Assembly (NCBI RefSeq): GCF_030272615.1
Contig: NC_081406.1
Coordinates: 399,110,939 to 399,174,938 of the forward strand
From: Cryptomeria japonica
Lineage: Eukaryota; Streptophyta; Pinopsida; Cupressales; Cupressaceae
Reading direction: 5' to 3'
DNA length: 64,000 bases
Positions 44,437 to 55,909 of the stretch are shown here, in pieces (within the stretch, counting starts at the first letter, position 1; each line of letters starts with the position of its first letter). The translations under genes were made by a program, and so were the position numbers. The notes beneath the pieces are model-generated. The model was given only the letters and a program-made list of their open reading frames with translations. It was not told the origin of the DNA and did not search any database.

Positions 44437-44935
44437 GTAATTGTTGATCAAATCGCTGAAGCTCCACTTGAGGATACTCAACCGCTACACATAGAGTTTC
44501 TAGATGAATCTATAATGCACCTTACTCAACAACCCTGGAAGATGTTCTTTGATGGTTCCTTTACTCAAAATGGTTCAAGTGTTGGTATATTATTCATTAC
44601 TCCTTAGAAGTATTCAATCCCAAAGTCTTATAAGATTCTATTCCCTTGCACAAACAACATTGCAAAATATGAAGCTTTAGTGAATGGGATAAAACTAGCT
44701 ATTGAATGGAAGGTTGCAGAATTGTATATCTATGGAGATTCTCAGCTGGTAACAATACATATCAGACTCGAGATGAGAAAATGATGCCTTACAAGAGAAT
44801 GGTTGATGATCTTAAGAAGTATTTTGCTTTTGTATCATTCCAACAGATTCCTAGGTCCGCAAACAGAGCAACAGATGCTATGGCTACCTTGGCATCTATA
44901 CTTGAGCTATGGGAGTCCAATTTTTACTTTGATTT
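44437..44935 (+). pseudogene. Element F second (archaeal-type) RNase H domain
   Basis: WKMFFDGSFTQNGSSVGILF (first Asp in FDGS) at about 44530, a stop near 44607, NNIAKYEALVNGIKLA (Glu), LYIYGDSQLV (Asp), then PRSANRATDAMATLAS (last Asp) in a shifted frame. A second RNase H after the first is the hallmark of the plant Tat lineage. The frame changes near 44750. Confidence 0.85.
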
Positions 44936-45129
44936 CTTGGTGGAAGAGTTATATTACCCCGCTTATGATTCTCTTGAGACCCAAATAGTTTGTTCTATTA
45001 TTGGATATGACTCATCCCGATATAACCACATCTATTCCTATCTACAAGACCAAATTACCCCTAGAAATCTTACCCGAAATGAGAAAATAAACCTAACTAG
45101 AAATGCTTCGCGGTATGTTATCATAGCTA

Positions 45130-46274
45130 ACGATTTATTTAGATGAGGTTTAGACGGTACATTGCTTAGATGTCTAGAAACTGAAGAATCTAAATGTGCA
45201 TTATCGGAAGTCCATAAAGATATTTGTGGATCTCATTCGAATGGACTTACTTTAGCTCAGAAACTACTATGGGCTGGCTACTACTAGCCAGATATGGAAA
45301 AAGATGCCATCCAATTTGCTAAGACTTGTGAGAAATGTCAGCTTCATGGAAATCTCATACATGCTCTGGCAAGGGACCTCATACCATTTATAACACATCG
45401 GCCTTTTCAGCAATGGGCCTTTGATCTCATTGGTCAAATATATCCTGCTTCATCCAATGAACATAAATTCATCATAACTGCCATTGAGTATTTCACCAAG
45501 TGGGTAGAGGCGGTTCTGCTCATTAAAGTAACCAATAAACAAGTCACCTTGTTCATCCTAAACTATATCATCTGCGGGTATGGGATACCTTTGTCCATCA
45601 TGATTGATAATGGAGGACAGTTTAAGAATAAATATCTGGATGAGCTTTGTGAGAAATTCAAAATAAAGCAACACTGGTCATCGGTATATTACCCTCAAGG
45701 TAATGGACAAGCTGAGGTGTCTAACAAAAACCTATTGACTATCTTGCATAGAACAGTGAATAAATCTGGGAAGGATTGGCATTTGTAGCTCAATCCTGCA
45801 CTATGGGCTTACAGAACAAGTATCATAACACCTACTAGGGCTACACCTTACTCTTTGGTGTATGGGTCCGAAGTAGTACTACCTATTGAAGTAGAAATAC
45901 CATCTCTAAGAGTTTCTTTGCAAGGTCTTGTTACTGAGGAAGATTATAGAATATTTAGATTGCAAAAGCTCGAATTACTGGATGAGCGTCGACAAGTGGC
46001 ATTTGATCATCTCAGAGTATATCAGAAGAGAATTTCCAGAGGATATAACAAGAAAGTTAGACAAAGAGAATTTCAGGTTAGTGACCTAGTTCTGAGAGAA
46101 AATCCAAAAAATCAACAGTTTCGCGACAATAAAGGGAAGTTTGAACCCAACTGGCTGGGTCCCTACATTGTTACTACAGTATTCGGCTCTGGTGCCTATC
46201 AGCTCTCAAACTCAAAAGGAGAACAGCTCCATGGATCGATTAACACCATCCACTTGAAGAAATTCTTTGCTTAG
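45130..46274 (+). pseudogene. Element F integrase
   Basis: The zinc half has VHKDICGSHSNG, then CEKCQLHG (HHCC). The core has QQWAFDLIGQIYP (first Asp), SIMIDNGGQFKN (second Asp) and YYPQGNGQAEVSNK (Glu), so the D,D-35-E triad is intact. A stop at 45786, then WAYRTSIITPTRATPYSLVYGSE and a C-terminal segment with NWLGPYIVTTVFGSGAYQL (GPF/Y-type module). No chromodomain is visible, which fits Tat. Stops at 45144 and about 45285 also break it. Confidence 0.92.
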
Positions 46275-47929
46275 CATTCTCTGTGCCACCAACTTTTATA
46301 GCTGGAAAAAGTCCTGAAAAAAAATTCAAAAAATCCAAACAATCAAAAAAATACAAAAAAAGGAAAAATCATCAAAAGAAAAAAAATATAAAAGAGAGAA
46401 AATGCCCTGGTGAAAACCTAGTAAACAGGCACCTTGGTAAAAAAAAAAATGAATCTCTGCCAAGCAGGTGAAAACCTAGCAAACAGGCGCCTCTTGTACT
46501 CAAGCGCTCCATCTATCAATACTACGTTGGCATTTCTCGCTTTCATGCATCTTTTCCTTTCGCATGTACATATTTTTCAGTCACTTTCATGACATCCCTG
46601 GTTCGTTGGAACCCTCATGACTTGAAACTGATCAACATCCTAGTCTTAGGTTACTCGGTAGAGCACATTACATATCTTAAGCAGTATCAACCAAGTCATC
46701 TTTCCATCAGTGAAACCTGGTCGTCCACTCCGAGTCAGTCACCTGTCTCCTAACTACCAAAGAGTTTTTATCACTAAGAAAACAAGCAAAACAACATAAT
46801 GGAAAACAATCACTAAATAGTTTGAGCTATGAATGAAAATTTTCTTTATGTGTTGTATTTTATATTAGTTTCTAATTATTATCCCTCTGAGTAACTCGAG
46901 GAAGTCTATTGTGACTAAGAGGAGCAAGGATTGGGGGCATAATATTTTCTTTGTTTTCTGCTTGTAGGAATGATCCCAATGATCTAGAAACACATAAATT
47001 AGCTGGGTGTCTATGATAAGATCCTTCACAACAAGGTGAAATCGCCTCACATAACTCAACTCCACTTATTTGTATGCTATAGGGAGGTCCATATCATTTC
47101 TTTGTCTATTTTGAGGGAATTTCTTTATGATGCAATTCGGGTCCCTGTGAAATCTGTCCAAGGATATGAACAAAAAAAGGGTCATTGCAGACAAGATAAT
47201 AAATATTGCACATCTGAAAAAGAAAGGAACTCTAACCTGCCTATTGTGTTTGTTATGCTCAGTGATGAATCTTAAATATTTTAAATCCAGTGACTAGGTT
47301 TAGGGTGCATTTCACATATCATCTCGCATATCATTTTGCATATCATTTTGCATTTTTGTGAATTTAGAGTGATTTTGGTATGATAATAATCTCTTTATCT
47401 TATGCATGATAGCTGAAAGCATCATCATTTCTTACACTAAGTGGTCTATTTATCATCATTTCTTTGATCGAGTACTTGTGTTTTGAGATGTTAGCTGCAT
47501 ACATAACATTTAATATAGCTTCATACATTTCATTATTTACTCATCTGCATTCATCTTATTGCATAGAAAAATGAAAACATTACATTACTCATATTACTCA
47601 TACTCATTCATTCATTTGCATATGAAAAGAACCAAAAATAGACATCCATAATCATTTGCATTACATACATTCATATTGAAAAGAAATGCATACATATAGA
47701 ATAAAGCATATAAAAGACATCTCATAAACGAATCAACACAAGTATGATGAAGTCAAATCGGATCTCGCATATATATATTATGACAAGTCTAAGAGTACAA
47801 AATGATGTCGAATGACATATACAAACTCCCATCAGAGCAAGAATCATATAGGCTACAAAAAAATGGGTGTATCTACAAAAAAATATCTGAGCTACAAAAA
47901 TAAATAATCTAGCTAGCACCCTCTCCCTC
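46275..47929 (+). other. Element F 3' region between integrase and antisense ORF
   Basis: Lys-rich low-complexity sequence (46310-46400), then a doubled block GGTGAAAACCTAG(T/C)AAACAGGC at about 46406 and 46470. Then AT-rich text with repeated CATATCAT/CATTCAT words (47310-47640). I find no gene. This kind of spacer is usual in Tat elements. Confidence 0.6.
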
Positions 47930-49700
47930 ATCGCCTAGTGGAGGAGGAGGAGCCTGATGCCCAAGATCCTGACAAGGTGTTTGAGCTCCCTCTGATCATG
48001 CCATATACTACAAGTAGGGTATCACCTGCTGCGCAATAGGAACTGCGACACTATATGCTACCACATAATAAGCTACCCTACTACTCTGGAGAAGGACCTC
48101 TTTTCGTAAAGCCTCTATCTCTTCTCTCGACTTTGCCCTCAATGATGCGACCTGGTGATCATGCTTGGCCCTCACCTTGGCAAGCTGTCGATCTCTCTCC
48201 GCCAACTGAGTCTGAGCCACTATCAACTATGACTGTAGCTCTGTAAGGTGTGCTCTCATCGACCGCCCTGCGTTAGTCCCCTGCTCTCTCACAAGCTCTC
48301 CACCCCCATCTCCACCTGTAGCTCCACCCTGCTCATCCCTCCATTGTCGGACCTATCTCAAGCTATTCGCTCCTCCTCAGTCCCACCCAATCTCACTCCT
48401 ACATGACCTAGGGATCCACCCTCACCCCTCTGTTGTCCAATATCAGCTGGGACCCTACTGCTTCTAGCACCAGGATCACCACCACTCTGTCGTGGAGCCT
48501 CAGCTCTCTATTCCTGTCACTACCTGTGGCCCTGCTCGTGGCCCTGTCCTTGTCCCTGTACCAGTGCAGGTGCATAATCCTCAACATCCTCAATATGAGG
48601 AGCCTACTTTGTTGGATTTGTGAATCGAGGGAATGGATGCTGCTAAAACCAATCTCTATACTGGGGCAATACCCCTGCATCCGCCAAATCATCCATATAA
48701 TCCCACCTCAGGCGGTGTAAACCAGTCAACTCCTGTATCAACAAAGCATAGGACAATCGTGGAGACAATCCATGTCTCTCCTCATCTGCGTAATGCACAT
48801 ACACTCTAAACTCCTATGAGATCCCCTGAGGCTGGCCATACTGCCTCATCACTTGAGAAATGACGAACTACTCCACAATGGTATGTGATCTTCCGATGAG
48901 AGGGTGCGTAATAAAAAGGTCCCTGTGGACTAGTCGCCATTCATCCCAAGGCTCCAAACCTCTGTATGGTCTCCATACAATGGCTATCAGGTCATCTAGC
49001 TGCCATCTCCAAAAAGTTGTCTTGCCCAGATGGGGCTGCATAATGTATTTGACATACCTGTATATAATTGGTTGCCCAAGCTCTCTACTATCATCTACTA
49101 TGGGCCGACAAACGGGAAGGTGTTCCCAAGCCCACACTTGCAAAATATATACACATGCGGCCATGCTCTGCCCATCTCTATACACGATCTCATGCATCTC
49201 TCGATACATGTGGGCCAATAAACATGAACCCCAGCCAAGTCTCTGAGGGGTCTCTATCAATCTCTCTAGCATCCAACCCCATCCACACTGGAAACCCTAC
49301 TGCCCTTTGTCTAGCATCAGAAAACAACCTATGAACCCTGCTAGAACACATGCCAGAGGATACTCCTCATTGTACCTACTCATCAGTATGTCCCAACTAA
49401 TGGAACGAGTCAAAATGTCAGGATCATTGAAGACATGCCTCACTGCTTGTAATCCTCGAAGGTGCCCTGAATCATAATCCACCTTATCCCCAGCAAAAGG
49501 GATATAGAGGATCCTATATACATCCTTAGGAGTGATAGTCAACTCCCCCACTGGTAGAGGAAACATGTTATGCTCTGAATGAAAATGCTCAACCAATATC
49601 ATGAGCATCCTGTGGTTCACACGGATATCAGGAAATCTCAATAGATGAGTCAAGCCGCCGAGCCTACTCAACCTCAGATAAATGTTGAACTAATGCCATA
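47930..49700 (-). pseudogene. Antisense plant mobile domain (PMD) ORF in element F
   Basis: Opposite to pol. Frame 49671-48560 reads through two TAG stops (49297, 48868), both probable Trp losses. It has the PMD order LLRFPDIRVNHRMLMILVEH, HNMFPLPVGELTITPKDVYRIL (compare the H-F-H-L-P-x-GE-T-x-T-L-x-DV core of MAIN/MAIL-type PMD), IPFAGDKV, then LLAHMYREMHEI, LQVWAWEHLPVCRP, WRPYRGL, SHTIVE, and VMRQYGQPQG. Downstream 48008-48226 (another frame) is a coiled coil (QTQLAERDRQLAKVRAKHD). PMD proteins are known both as plant nuclear factors and as passengers in transposable elements. Whether this one ever acted for the element is unknown. Confidence 0.82.
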
Positions 49701-50086
49701 GTGGGAGGATAAATGTATCTAAATAGCACAGGAGGTAATTGAACCTACAAAAAACCAACAACGAAGCATCAAAAAACATTCCAAATGAGCCTACAAGAGA
49801 AGTAAAACATCATGCAAATCCAACTAAGTCAAATGCAAAATCAAATTTTCATGTTTAGACCCTCAAAAATGCTCACTATCTCCCAAACGACAAAACATAG
49901 ACAGACAAAATCTCATGCAAGCTAGGAATAGCTCTCGCACAACAAAATAATCCCAAACGACACACTATTGGCTTTCGCACGACAAAATGGTCTTTTAACA
50001 GACCTGTCGTACGATACAAGGGTGCATCCCGAACGACAATTCTAATGACCCTAAATGATGAAAGAAAAATTACCAGTTACTCATAT

Positions 50087-50104
50087 GAGACAGGATCCTG
50101 TCTC
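50087..50104. repeat. Perfect 18-base palindrome
   Basis: GAGACAGGATCCTGTCTC is its own reverse complement. Similar CCTGTCTCGTACGAG text occurs in the leader near 28370. Confidence 0.9.
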
Positions 50105-50860
50105 GCATGATAAAACGTGAAACCCGACCCCACACATGTGAAAAACTTGAAAAATGAACAAAAAAATTCAAAATTGAAAACATAAAGAGGCTTAAGATCG
50201 ATCACTTACCGCTGGCTCATAGTTTCGGGGTCAATTATGTCTTCTTTGGCATTTGAATTGATGCTGACGAGTAGGGACCACCATTTTCTTCGTAGAAGGC
50301 TTTTTGAATTTTCAAACTTGGAGGGTTAAAATGATTTGAAAATGACACTTTTGTCCCATATATAGCCAAAAACCTAATTTTTCAACATGCTCCAATGGAC
50401 ATGAAAATTGTACCCTTAGCTAATTTGACCACTCTGATTCCATTTTCGGGATCAAAATCAAAATTTAAGATCATTTTGCTAGTCAATTTCACAATTTGGT
50501 CTGCTTAGCGCTCTTTTCATCAAATGCTCATTTTTTCTTCAAATTGCACTCAATTTCAACGCTGAATATCCATTTCAATTCTACACATCAAACATTACGA
50601 TCAACTTTGCGCTTAACTCACCAATCAACGCCAAATTTTTCAAATATTCCTCAAAATCAATTTGTGCTCAAATAACTTATTTTCGCAACACAATTGCCTA
50701 TCATGTACCCTCGCTATTTTTCGATTTCATTCCTGAGGGGGCATACTCATGACCTTATGACCTCACATCTCACAAGTCGAGAAATTTTTCAAATCTTCAC
50801 CAAAAGTCAAGCAAAATCTTTTCAAATAAAGAAAATCAATTCTTATTTGCTAAGGGGCAT

Positions 50861-51025
50861 CTCAGTTTCATTGCTTCACATCAAGTTGAGATCTCTCGAT
50901 CATCTGAATCGAATCAATCGCTAGGGGTATATCAGTTTCATCGCTTCAAATCAAACTGATATTTGTCTTTCATCTAAATCAATCTCTTAACGTTAATCAG
51001 TTTCATCGCTTCACATCAAGTTGAT
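50861..51025 (+). repeat. Three 30-base hairpin repeats near the 3' end of element F
   Basis: Units at 50861-50890, 50931-50960 and 50996-51025 share the loop text CAT(C/T)GCTTCA(C/A)ATC. Each has 8-base arms: CTCAGTTT/AAGTTGAG, ATCAGTTT/AAACTGAT and ATCAGTTT/AAGTTGAT. The second pairs fully, the others with G-U wobbles in RNA, and the outermost pair changes from C-G to A-U. Confidence 0.75.
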
Positions 51026-51446
51026 TATTCATTTAAACTGAATCAAAAGTTTACAGAGTATCTTTGATCACACTCAATTTAAGTAGGTATTCAATATTCA
51101 TTTCTTGATCAAGCTGAACAATTTATCTTCATCGTATCTTGATCATTCAAGTTTAAGATCAATTTTTATCATCACTTACTGCATCTAAGTTCAATCAAGT
51201 TCTAGATCAGTAAGATCCACTTCTTGATCAATCAAGTTCAAGTTCGGTATCTTTATTTCTATCGTTCCTCAGTTCAATCAAGTTTGGGAATGGTATTCAC
51301 TTCATTCAGACTTCATTCAGCTTTGTCACTTAGAATCAAGCTAAACACCTTGCTCTTCATCTAGTTCGTGATCATTCAAGTTCAGAATTGGCATCTCCTA
51401 GACATCACACATTCTTTGAACCAACGCGCTGCTCACACATTAATTC

Positions 51447-51458
51447 AAAGAGGGGCAA
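51447..51458 (+). other. Polypurine tract of element F
   Basis: AAAGAGGGGCAA directly upstream of the 3' LTR start at 51460. Confidence 0.85.
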
Positions 51459-51459
51459 C

Positions 51460-52593
51460 TGTAATACCCTAAAAATGGTCATCTAAACCATGGGCCCCTA
51501 ATCTCGACAACATCACCAAGGTCCTAACCAAAGACATTAAATCAATCTTGAGCACATTATTAATTCTTTAATCATCAAATATCACATGGCAAATCAATTA
51601 CTCAATATTCATTAAATATTCATTTAATTAATTGAATCATTTCCAAGAATATCATTTTGATCAATTATCTCATTTTAATTTATTAAATATCCTTGCATAT
51701 TTAATTAATTAATATTAAATTGCCATTTAATCATGCAAAAGAATTAATTTATTACAAAAGAGGAATTAATTACAAAACAAAGAGTTGAATTAAAAATTAA
51801 ATAAAAAGAATTGAATTGAGAGAGAAATCAAACTTGAGATATTATTTCTTTTTCTAAATTTAGAACTTGAAATTAGAAAAGCAATTTAATTGAATTATTG
51901 AATTATTCTCTAAAATTGGAACTCAAAGCTTTTCAGAAAAAGAAGTTCAGTTGCGTTGAAAAGACTCTATTCTTGAATAAATAGAAGAATTATCTATTTT
52001 TATGACAAATGCATGGAATTAATTTATTATTATTTCGAATGCAACTTGGACTTCTAATTTGAATGCATTTCAATTAAAGTATAATTGGAATCTATCTCAA
52101 TGTTAACTAAACCTGATTTCTCAATTATTTTCAATTAATCCTAAATTGAGCTTTACTCTTGCAATTCTCTATAAATTTAGTCTTCATCTCTCATTCCGAT
52201 TTACCCCAGAGATTTTTGAGAACACGCTTGGAGATTATTATCATGCTAATTTCACTTTGGAGTCATTGAAGATTATTGCGCTTTTTAGATTATTTGCATC
52301 CATTATTGCTTACATCCATTATTGCTTGAATTGATTATTTGCTTGAATTATTCATCCATATTGCATCCATATAGTTAATATCATATAGATTAAATCCTTT
52401 ATCTTGGTGTAGTCTAGTCACTAGTATTGCTTATTAAAAATCTGAGAGCAATCTTATGCTCGCATCTTTTAGAAGGCAATTAGCCGCTTTGTTATGGTTT
52501 TTTACTTATTGATTATTGATTACTAACCATGCATATAATGACTTAATTGAAGTGTTGTGCTTGTAGCTTACAGACCACTTTTTCACAGACACA
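51460..52593 (+). repeat. Element F 3' LTR (1134 bp)
   Basis: Nearly identical to 27053-28187, and ends CACAGACACA followed by TTCAT (target duplication, 52594-52598). Confidence 0.95.
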
Positions 52594-52598
52594 TTCAT

Positions 52599-53761
52599 GA
52601 CTAGTTTATGTGGCTCGACTAACCACATAAAATTTCTAAGGAAGCTTTTCACGCAGTCACCGAATTTTGTGCCACTGGCGACATTCCTATACTCAGATCC
52701 ATTCCTAAGAACGGTGTAGAAAATTAACAGGTTCTAAATGGGATGGCAGAGCAATGATGGTGAATAATACCAATGATCCAGCAATAAAATATGCCTCAAT
52801 GGTTATCAGTTACCAGATCTATTATTCTAGTAGGATGAACAACATCCCTACTGTTGCTATCTACACTACCAGATGATAAAAGAGGATGTTGAATATGACT
52901 TGTGAGAGGCATTGAGGAGTCAACTAATGTTGAACCTAGAATCCATCAAGAAGGATAAGAGGTTAAGGTTTAGGTTTGGACAATTAATTCTTGGTCTATT
53001 CTTTTATTTTCATAAATGTTTCTCCGGTATTGGTGATATCCAATGGATAGATGGCACTCCAACATTGGTCAAAATGAAGAACAACATTAGAATGTTGGGT
53101 AATGGTTTTGACAAGATTGCATAGGGATATTTTAAAGATTTTCAAAAGAAAATATATGCAAGGGAAAGGATACCATCAAAGGTTGTCAACCGGTATGAAA
53201 ATACAATTTTCTTTATGGTTGATATAGATACTTGCATGATGGAGGTCACTGAACCCCGAACTACATGGGTTATTCCCATGGGATATGAAGTGGACAAAGA
53301 TCTTATGAAACAAGATTGCATGGGGATATTTTAAAGATTTTCAAAAGAAAATATATGCAAGGGAAAGGATACCATCAAAGGTTGTCAACCGGTATGAAAA
53401 TACAATTTTCTTTATGGTTGATACAGATACTTGCATGATGGAGGTCACTGAACCCTGAACTACATGGGTTATTCCCATGGGATATGAAGTGGACAAAGAT
53501 CTTCTAATTTCATATGCTGATCATTTGCTTGCCCAACTGGTAGATACAAATGCATAACGTTTTGGCACTTACAAGGAAAAATCCCTTCAAGTGCATTTAG
53601 AACTTAATAGACCAATAATAGAAAAGAAAGTTAGAAAAGAAGTTGAAGCATTTGCAGAGAAAGTAGGATTCACAAAGGAAGCCATTGTAAAAGAAAGAGC
53701 AAGACATGTTTCTCAATAGACCGAAACATTAAGTGCTTCCACCAGACGTACCTCCACAAGT
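52599..53761 (+). pseudogene. Element D ORF2, conserved middle part
   Basis: It continues 26721-27052 after element F: FMWLD at the junction, then stops. 52912-53124 has RLRFRFGQLILGLFFYFHKC and IRMLGNGFDKIA, then YFKDFQKKIYARERIP, RYENTIFFMVDIDTCMMEV and PMGYEVDKD. All align in order with ORF2 of G. Includes the 199-base tandem duplication at 53112-53509. Stops and that duplication break the frame. Confidence 0.8.
53112..53509 (+). repeat. 199-base direct tandem duplication in ORF2 of D
   Basis: 53112-53310 and 53311-53509 are nearly identical, beginning CAAGATTGCAT(A/G)GGGATATTTT. The unit is not a multiple of three and repeats the block with YFKDFQKK and PMGYE. Confidence 0.93.
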
Positions 53762-54543
53762 ATGAAGACTATAGCTAGAAAGGAGAAAGCTACAGAGAAA
53801 GAAAAACCAACAGCTATTAAGAAGGAGAAACCAATAGCAACAAAGAAGGAGAAACAATCAAAGATTCAGTTCCGAAGAAAAGGTAAGATTGTTGAACCAC
53901 CTACTACATTGGTTAAGACTGGTACAAGAAAAAAGCAACTAGCACGGAAACTAATAGATGTTGATGAAGAAGAGACTGAGTCTGAAGGAGAAGAGAAAGT
54001 CGGGCCAACGACAAAAGGTCTAAGGGTGTTGGTACTTCAACTGTGAAATCTTCAAAGAAATCGGTAACCAAGCTTACACCTCTTCAAAATTTAATAATAA
54101 ACATTAAAGAATATGGTTTATTGACTAGTGTGAAGAAACTCTATGATAAGTTTAGTGAAGATGAACAAAGGCAGATTGAGGATGTAATTTTTTACATGAT
54201 GAATAAATACAACAAGGCCCTAATTGAATTACAAGGGAAAATTTCAAATTCATTGTATAGTATAATTGATGCTAGATGGTAGGCAGCCATGAAACAAGAT
54301 AAAGAATACACTGAATATTTTTTAAAAAACTTGCAACTTGAAGCTATTGAGGAAGAGCTAGATGAAATTCTTGCTAAGGCAAAGTCATCTTTTAGGTCAA
54401 AGAAACGGTTGACAAGAATGTTAATCGGTGAGATCCAATCAGTCCATGAGGAGATTGAACAAATTTTGAAGAAGGTACTAGGTCTAATTCGAGATGAAGA
54501 GGAAGAAGTTAAGGAAGATGAACCAGAGAGGTTTGAGGCTTGA
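53762..54543 (+). pseudogene. Element D ORF2, Lys-rich linker and helical segment
   Basis: 53762-54046 is a Lys/Glu-rich repeat-like linker (KEKPTAIKKEKPIATKKEKQ) with an acidic end. 54043-54282 and 54289-54543 are helical (LYDKFSEDEQRQIEDVIFYM, then LQLEAIEEELDEILAKAKSS), separated by a TAG at about 54280. In position they correspond to the middle segment of ORF2 in G. Confidence 0.7.
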
Positions 54544-55640
54544 AATGTATCCAGATAATTGTTCTTGAGCCTGATGAAATAGTGATGGGAGATCAACCGA
54601 TAAACACATAAACTGAACCTATGATTATCCTCGATGATGATGATACCGGTAATAATGCTAATGCTACTAATAATGTAGATGTATAAGATGTTGATATGTC
54701 TGAGAAATATGAATAGGAACAGGGACAAGAAGGAAAGAAAGATGAATAAGAAAAGAAGGATGAGGAGCCACTAGTAGTAACTCAAATTGTTGATACACAG
54801 CCTCCATCGGTACTGGAAACCGAAAAATGATAAGGAAAGTGAAAATAAAGAGGAAGAAACAAAAGATAAGCCTGAAGATGCAGAGAAGAAGATAGAGGAA
54901 AAAGAAAAGGAAAGGAAGAGGAGAAAACTAAAGACAAAGAGGAAACAAAGGAGAATAAGTCAAAGAAGACTAAACCTAAAGTGACACCATTGTCACTTGA
55001 TTCTAAAAAGAAAATTGTTGGAGAATAGATGAAATCTTTTGAGGATGTAGCTTATGTCAGTGTTGAGAAGGATTACAAGAAGAAGAGAATAGAGAACTTA
55101 ATGACTAAAATTGATGAAGGAAAAGTTTCTCTTATTGTCAGTAAGGACTATTTGAAAGAAGGACTTGAGATTGGATGTAAAATACTCTCAATTGTTTCTA
55201 AATTTTCATTGTTTTGTGCTGATTTGAAGAAGAAGAAGAAGGAGGAAGTTGAGCAAGAACTTGAAGTTCTTAGTGAGTCATTCAAGCCTCTTAATGATTC
55301 TACTATCAATTTTGGAAGATTGGTTTTTGAACTTCAACATAAGCTAAAAGCTTATGAAATTGAACAGGTTAAGAGGATTAGATCATTGTAGGAATTACAA
55401 ACACAGTTGATACCGAAGGTGGAAATCTTGTAAAGATCTTATAAGGAAACTAAATCCATCCTTACAACACTAGAGATGAGTACCATAGATTTCATGGAGG
55501 ATTTTGCTAGAGAGATAAAGACACGTGTGGAGATAATCGACACTATTTTGGAGACATGGCATAATGATTTGTAACAATTGAAATCTCATTTTAGTGATGC
55601 ATTTTCTAAGATTGCATTGTAAAGACATTTATATATGCTA
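54544..55640 (+). pseudogene. Element D ORF2, C-terminal coiled-coil part
   Basis: 54787-54984 is an extreme Lys/Glu tract (EEKEKERKRRKLKTKRKQRR). 55029-55391 gives 120 codons: KKKRIENLMTKIDEGKVSLI, then LKEGLEIGCKILSIVSKFSL and ADLKKKKKEEVEQELEVL, which align with the ORF2 end of G (37069-37665). Further helical text reaches about 55620 through stops. Confidence 0.72.
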
Positions 55641-55897
55641 ATGCAATTTTGATGCACATTTTGATGTAACATGTATTTATCTTTCATATATTTACTTCTT
55701 TATTTGGCATTGTTATCAAAGGGGGAGTAATAGTTGGTGAATCAAGTCAAAATTTTGTATGTAAAAGTAAAGGGGGAGTAGTAGTATAATTTTTTTTAAT
55801 AGCATGCAATTGCTAAGGGGAAGTATATGTCATGAAGTCAATTTTTGTATTGCACACTTAGTTGACAAAACTTTTCCTAAGTGTTGCCATCAATGCC

Positions 55898-55908
55898 AAA
55901 GGGGGACA
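55898..55908 (+). other. Polypurine tract of element D
   Basis: CCAAAGGGGGACAT just before the LTR start, inside a box CATCAATGCCAAAGGGGG shared with element B (opposite strand, 14979-15002). 55641-55897 is untranslated, with two earlier AAGGGGGAGTA copies near 55720 and 55771. Confidence 0.85.
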
Positions 55909-55909
55909 T

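Larger units (their letters stand above)
49701..51446 (+). other. Element F 3' untranslated region with structured repeats
   Basis: No sense gene. It contains an 18-base perfect palindrome (50087-50104), three related 30-base hairpins (50861-50890, 50931-50960, 50996-51025) and many TCAAGTT/TTGATC words up to 51400. It ends at the polypurine tract. Confidence 0.6.
27053..52593 (+). mobile_element. Element F: Ty3/gypsy Tat-like LTR retrotransposon
   Basis: LTRs of 1135 and 1134 bases begin TGTAATACCC, are very similar by eye, and are flanked by perfect TTCAT duplications. Order inside: leader, Gag, aspartic protease, G-patch, RT, RNase H, a second archaeal-type RNase H, integrase, then a long 3' region with an antisense ORF. 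RT before integrase identifies Ty3/gypsy. The dual RNase H, long leader and 3' antisense ORF point to the Tat (Ogre-related) lineage. Without nested element G its length is about 17.5 kb. Many stops and frameshifts make it non-functional. Confidence 0.94.

Noticed and set aside
48860-49246. 128-codon plus-strand ORF
   Set aside because: Shadow of the antisense PMD ORF; the minus strand has the recognisable blocks.
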